DNA of 16,253 nt from Campylobacterota bacterium. GTDB lineage: Bacteria; Campylobacterota; Campylobacteria; Campylobacterales; SZUA-545. The notes under the pieces were generated by a model, which did not search any database, was not told the DNA's origin, and was given only the letters and a program-made list of their open reading frames with translations. Made by a program: the position numbers and the translations under genes. The stretch covers positions 1-16,253 of the forward strand of contig PWVP01000007.1 of the NCBI GenBank assembly GCA_003561815.1, written 5' to 3'. Positions 14,047-16,253 of this stretch are shown here, piece after piece (position 1 is the first letter of the stretch; each line of letters starts with the position of its first letter).

Positions 14047-15236
14047 CGCAGACACGCCTCGCCCAGACAGGGGAGTGTCAGGGTCAAGCGCGCACCTTTT
14101 GGGGTGTTGGCCACCACTATCGTGCCGCCCATCTTCGCCACAATCCGGTTGGCGATATAAAGACCGATACCGGTGCCGCTCTTTTTCGTGGTGGTGTAGG
14201 GTTCAAAGATCCGGGGCAGGAGATCCTCAGGAATGCCCCCGCCGGTATCCTCCAGCGTGATCACCGCCTGCTCAGGCACAAGCTGAAGTGTGATCTCCAC
14301 ACAGCCACTCTGCGCTCTTTGTAAAATCGCATCGCGGGCGTTGGCCAGCAGGATCAAAAGCACCTGCACGAAGTCGTTTCGAAGCCCTTTTAGCTCCGGG
14401 TCGCTGCTGGCGCTAAAGTGGATATCGATGCCGTGACTGTGGTACTGCCGCCCCACCAGCGCCATCACATCATCCACCGCCTCGCGGAGCCTAAAGCAGG
14501 AGCTATCATCCACCGGCTGCAAAAAGCGGCGAAAATCATCAATCGTGCGGCTCATGTAGTGCACCTGCTTGCGGATCATATCGCCACACTCCAGCACCGT
14601 TTCAGCCCTGGGGGTCTCCTCTTTAGCCTCCATCATTAGCTCCTGGGCGGCCAGATCCAGGACATTAAGCGGCTGTTTCCACTGGTGGGCGATCGCACCG
14701 ATCATCTCCCCCATGGTCGCCTCACGCGATTGCAGGTGCAGAAGCTTGTCTTTGTTTTCGCTCTCGGCTATCATCTGCTTGATCTGGTGATCTTTTTGCT
14801 CCAGTGTGCTGTAGTAGTGATCGAGCACACCACGAAGGTTGGCATCAAAAAGGGTGTGCAGCGCAGCGGTAAAGGCGCGGTACTCTGAAATCCGGGCATC
14901 CTGATAGCAGCGTTGATAGACCGCCTCGCCCACCTGATGGCGCAGCCGTATGCAGAGGGCAAACACATCCCCCACCGACACCTGCCGATCGGCGAGAAAA
15001 TCAAGCAGCGCACGGAGCGATGGGCAGTCGCCCGGCTCTCGAAACCCTTTGACCACCTCCATCAGATGCTCATAGATCCCCTTACCAAACTGCTCGATAA
15101 AGCGATCGGGCTCCAGCCGCCAGCGCTGCAGCAGCTCTGCCACCAAAGGCTCCTGTGTCCACCCCTTCAAGATCGCCCCGCCTAGCTCCTCTAGCACTGG
15201 AACCATCTGGCTTAATTGTTCGCAACGATTCTCCAT
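14043..15236 (-). CDS. Sensor histidine kinase with an all-helical N-terminal domain
   Basis: This 397-residue protein appears cytoplasmic, with no membrane segment. Residues 1-140 are predicted helical, contain no PAS or GAF marks, and faintly recall the RsbRD-type N-terminal sensory fold (LRALLDFLADRQVSVGDVF). A coiled coil at 140-175 leads to the dimerisation helix with GAIAHQWKQPLNVL, phospho-acceptor His184. The ATP-binding domain has LLANARDAI (Asn299), EDTGGGIPEDLL (Asp330), IFEPYTTTKKSGTGIGLYIANRI (G2 near 354-360). I chose the ATG at 15236: AAAGGGG lies six bases upstream, whereas longer forms would start at or before the TATAAT at 15256-15261. No response regulator is adjacent. The gene is divergent from the chorismate mutase-like gene and its stop overlaps the IMPase stop by four bases. 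Histidine kinase identity is firm; the signal is unknown. Confidence 0.9.
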   Translation of the reverse strand: MENRCEQLSQMVPVLEELGGAILKGWTQEPLVAELLQRWRLEPDRFIEQFGKGIYEHLMEVVKGFREPGDCPSLRALLDFLADRQVSVGDVFALCIRLRHQVGEAVYQRCYQDARISEYRAFTAALHTLFDANLRGVLDHYYSTLEQKDHQIKQMIAESENKDKLLHLQSREATMGEMIGAIAHQWKQPLNVLDLAAQELMMEAKEETPRAETVLECGDMIRKQVHYMSRTIDDFRRFLQPVDDSSCFRLREAVDDVMALVGRQYHSHGIDIHFSASSDPELKGLRNDFVQVLLILLANARDAILQRAQSGCVEITLQLVPEQAVITLEDTGGGIPEDLLPRIFEPYTTTKKSGTGIGLYIANRIVAKMGGTIVVANTPKGARLTLTLPCLGEACLR

Positions 15237-15255
15237 GGCAGACCCCTTTCGCCAC

Positions 15256-15261
15256 ATTATA
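15256..15261 (-). promoter_or_regulatory. -10 box for the second histidine kinase gene
   Basis: A perfect TATAAT on the minus strand ends 19 bases before the chosen ATG. The expected start near 15249 gives a very short leader of about 13 bases that begins at the AAAGGGG ribosome site. No -35 hexamer is recognisable. Confidence 0.5.
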
Positions 15262-15284
15262 GACCAAAGCGGCCGAAAGTGTGG

Positions 15285-15290
15285 TACAAT
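15285..15290 (+). promoter_or_regulatory. -10 box for the chorismate mutase-like gene
   Basis: TACAAT matches the consensus at five of six positions and lies 28 bases upstream of the GTG start. Transcription would begin near 15297, giving a leader of about 22 bases that includes AAGGAG. No -35 is evident at 16-18 bases. Confidence 0.45.
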
Positions 15291-15318
15291 CTGCACAATT
15301 TCGCCCAAGGAGCGTGCC

Positions 15319-15621
15319 GTGGTCCAGACCCGTTCGTGCCAATCGCTACAGGAGATTCGTCAAGAGATTGATGCGATCGATGCGCAGATTGCTGAACTGA
15401 TTGGCTCTCGCAACGCCTATGTGCGCCAGGCGGCCAAGTTCAAACACACCATCGAAGAGGTCAAAGACGACGAGCGGATGCGCGATGTAATCAACCATGC
15501 CCGCGAACGCGGCATCGCCATGGGGGTCAACCCCAACCTCATGGAGGAGGTCTACCGCCTGATGATCGAAAAGATGGTCGAAACAGAGCTGGCAGAGTTT
15601 CAAAACCGGGGGGCGGTGTAG
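15319..15621 (+). CDS. AroQ-type chorismate mutase / isochorismate-pyruvate lyase (PchB-like)
   Basis: This 100-residue all-helical protein belongs to the AroQ fold. Chorismate mutases convert chorismate to prephenate for Phe/Tyr synthesis; PchB homologues instead release salicylate and pyruvate from isochorismate. Aligned without gaps to Pseudomonas PchB as I remember it, Arg14 (EIRQEID), Arg31 (GSRNAYV) and Lys42 (KFK) fall at the same numbers as the PchB active-site residues, while PchB Gln90 is replaced by Glu90. Glu at this site occurs in several true chorismate mutases, so the activity is ambiguous. The start is GTG at 15319, six bases after a perfect AAGGAG; the longer frame from 15235 would overlap the divergent kinase start and its -10 box. 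The stop abuts the stop of the next, convergent gene. No salicylate or siderophore genes are seen nearby, favouring aromatic amino-acid synthesis. Confidence 0.87.
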   Translation: MVQTRSCQSLQEIRQEIDAIDAQIAELIGSRNAYVRQAAKFKHTIEEVKDDERMRDVINHARERGIAMGVNPNLMEEVYRLMIEKMVETELAEFQNRGAV

Positions 15622-16253
15622 TTAGTGCGTAATGGGCGGGTGAATCCTGTTCCAATCTCTTGAGCGCACACGCCCGGTCTGATAGTAGGTAGAGACCAGT
15701 TCGATATAGTCTCTAAAATCTTCGTTTTCGAGCACAATCCGGTTGACCGATTCCCAGTCCACCTCTGATCGTGCACGGGCGGGCAGCATCATCTCGCTCT
15801 CGCTGGGGTTTTCAGGGTTGAGCAAAATCACACCAATACCGTGCAGGGCTGAGAGCATCCGCAGCTCTTTTTCTGTGGCGCTATCGGTGATGGCGGTGGC
15901 CACCAGATAGCCCTCGTTGGCCCAGCTGGAGTTGCTCACGGCCTGAAAATAGCTTTTGCGGGCGTTGGCGCTGCTGAGCTCCTTTTTCACCTCAAAAGAC
16001 CAGAGCCGCACACTCTGACCGGCACCCTGCTTCACGCAGCTGCGCACCAGATCGTTCCACTCTTTATCGATCGGCTGCATCGCCACGATGTCGGGGTGAA
16101 GCCACTGATTGCCGCCATTGCCACGGGAGTTTTTAGAGCGCCGCTCATCGATCCGCTGACAGTAAAGCCGCAGCTCGGAGCGCAGATACTCGATCAAAAT
16201 CGGATAGAGTTCGTGTTCTGATAGCGATCGGGTATGGGCACTAGCGATCTCCA
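15622..16253 (-). CDS. HrgA/COG2958-like protein with PD-(D/E)XK-type signature, 5' end missing
   Basis: The frame is open through the right edge: 18 codons precede an internal TTG and read HELYPILIEYLRSEL across it, so 209 C-terminal residues are visible and the start lies outside. The segment resembles the C-terminal part of the HrgA/COG2958 family known from Helicobacter pylori, including KELSSANARKSYFQAVSNSSWAN, LRMLSALHGIGVILLNPENPSES and VDWESVNRI. HPDIVA (Asp codon at 16090-16092) followed about 33 residues later by FEVKKEL (Glu codon 15991-15993, Lys 15985-15987) fits the core of a PD-(D/E)XK nuclease fold, with a conserved-looking Gln shortly after. In H. pylori, hrgA occupies a restriction-modification locus, so a DNA-defence or nuclease role is a reasonable inference, but function is unproven. 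The missing N-terminus may hold a helix-turn-helix domain. Confidence 0.78.
   Translation of the reverse strand, partial: EIASAHTRSLSEHELYPILIEYLRSELRLYCQRIDERRSKNSRGNGGNQWLHPDIVAMQPIDKEWNDLVRSCVKQGAGQSVRLWSFEVKKELSSANARKSYFQAVSNSSWANEGYLVATAITDSATEKELRMLSALHGIGVILLNPENPSESEMMLPARARSEVDWESVNRIVLENEDFRDYIELVSTYYQTGRVRSRDWNRIHPPITH

Noticed and set aside
15237..15308. Longer N-terminus for the second histidine kinase
   Set aside because: The extra residues begin upstream of a perfect TATAAT, while the ATG at 15236 has a good AAAGGGG ribosome site.
15235..15318. Longer N-terminus for the chorismate mutase-like gene
   Set aside because: It would overlap the divergent kinase start and both -10 boxes; the GTG at 15319 has AAGGAG at ideal spacing, and the resulting protein matches PchB numbering.
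1..16253. CRISPR arrays, tRNA or rRNA genes, insertion sequences
   Set aside because: I found no regularly spaced repeats, cloverleaf-like sequences, rRNA motifs or transposase frames. Short GATCG repeats are dispersed words, not an array.

Overview
The window is a gene-dense stretch of bacterial chromosome, about 58% G+C by eye, and it most resembles a GC-rich member of the Campylobacterota (Epsilonproteobacteria). The main reasons are three. The glutamyl-tRNA synthetase and the ribonucleotide reductase alpha chain have the sequence style I associate with that phylum, and the reductase carries an extra segment between its two active-site cysteine regions. Two histidine kinases have the 'AHQWKQPL' phospho-acceptor motif common there. 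Several start regions show a clear TATAAT-like -10 box with no recognisable -35. The assignment is from remembered family features, not from a search. I see no rRNA, tRNA, IS element or CRISPR array, and no gap longer than about 160 bases without a gene.

Layout. 1-3921 (+): the 3' part of an RND multidrug-efflux pump, overlapping an outer-membrane efflux lipoprotein; the periplasmic adaptor would lie upstream of the window. 3918-9834 (-): read in the direction of transcription, a cytosolic PAS histidine kinase, two tandem small heat-shock proteins, an RluA-family pseudouridine synthase, glutamyl-tRNA synthetase, and an exported M15-family D,D-carboxypeptidase-like protein. 9925-10743 (+): a CitE-like HpcH/HpaI aldolase. 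10764-13148 (-): class I ribonucleotide reductase large subunit. 13273-14046 (+): an inositol-monophosphatase-family phosphatase, divergent from nrdA. 14043-15236 (-): a second histidine kinase with an all-helical N-terminal domain. 15319-15621 (+): a 100-residue AroQ-type chorismate mutase / PchB-like protein. 15622-16253 (-): the 3' part of an HrgA/COG2958-like gene with a PD-(D/E)XK-like nuclease signature.

How it works together. Most of the region is housekeeping: drug and solute export, translation, dNTP synthesis, cell-wall trimming and aromatic metabolism. The clearest regulated unit is the small heat-shock operon. It has a TTGACA-N17-TATATT promoter buried partly in the 3' end of the kinase gene, and a perfect 9-3-9 inverted repeat directly at the predicted transcription start. 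A 10-bp hairpin then separates the heat-shock genes from rluA and gltX. Convergent neighbours are packed so tightly that stop codons overlap or abut, leaving no room for conventional terminators.

I did not find a clearly new multi-gene system. The best leads are the hsp20 operator/leader, the hairpin and possible leaderless start of the RluA-family gene, the HrgA-like nuclease candidate at the right edge, the uncharacterised sensory domain of the second kinase, and strong enrichment of CGATCG / GCGATCGC across the window.
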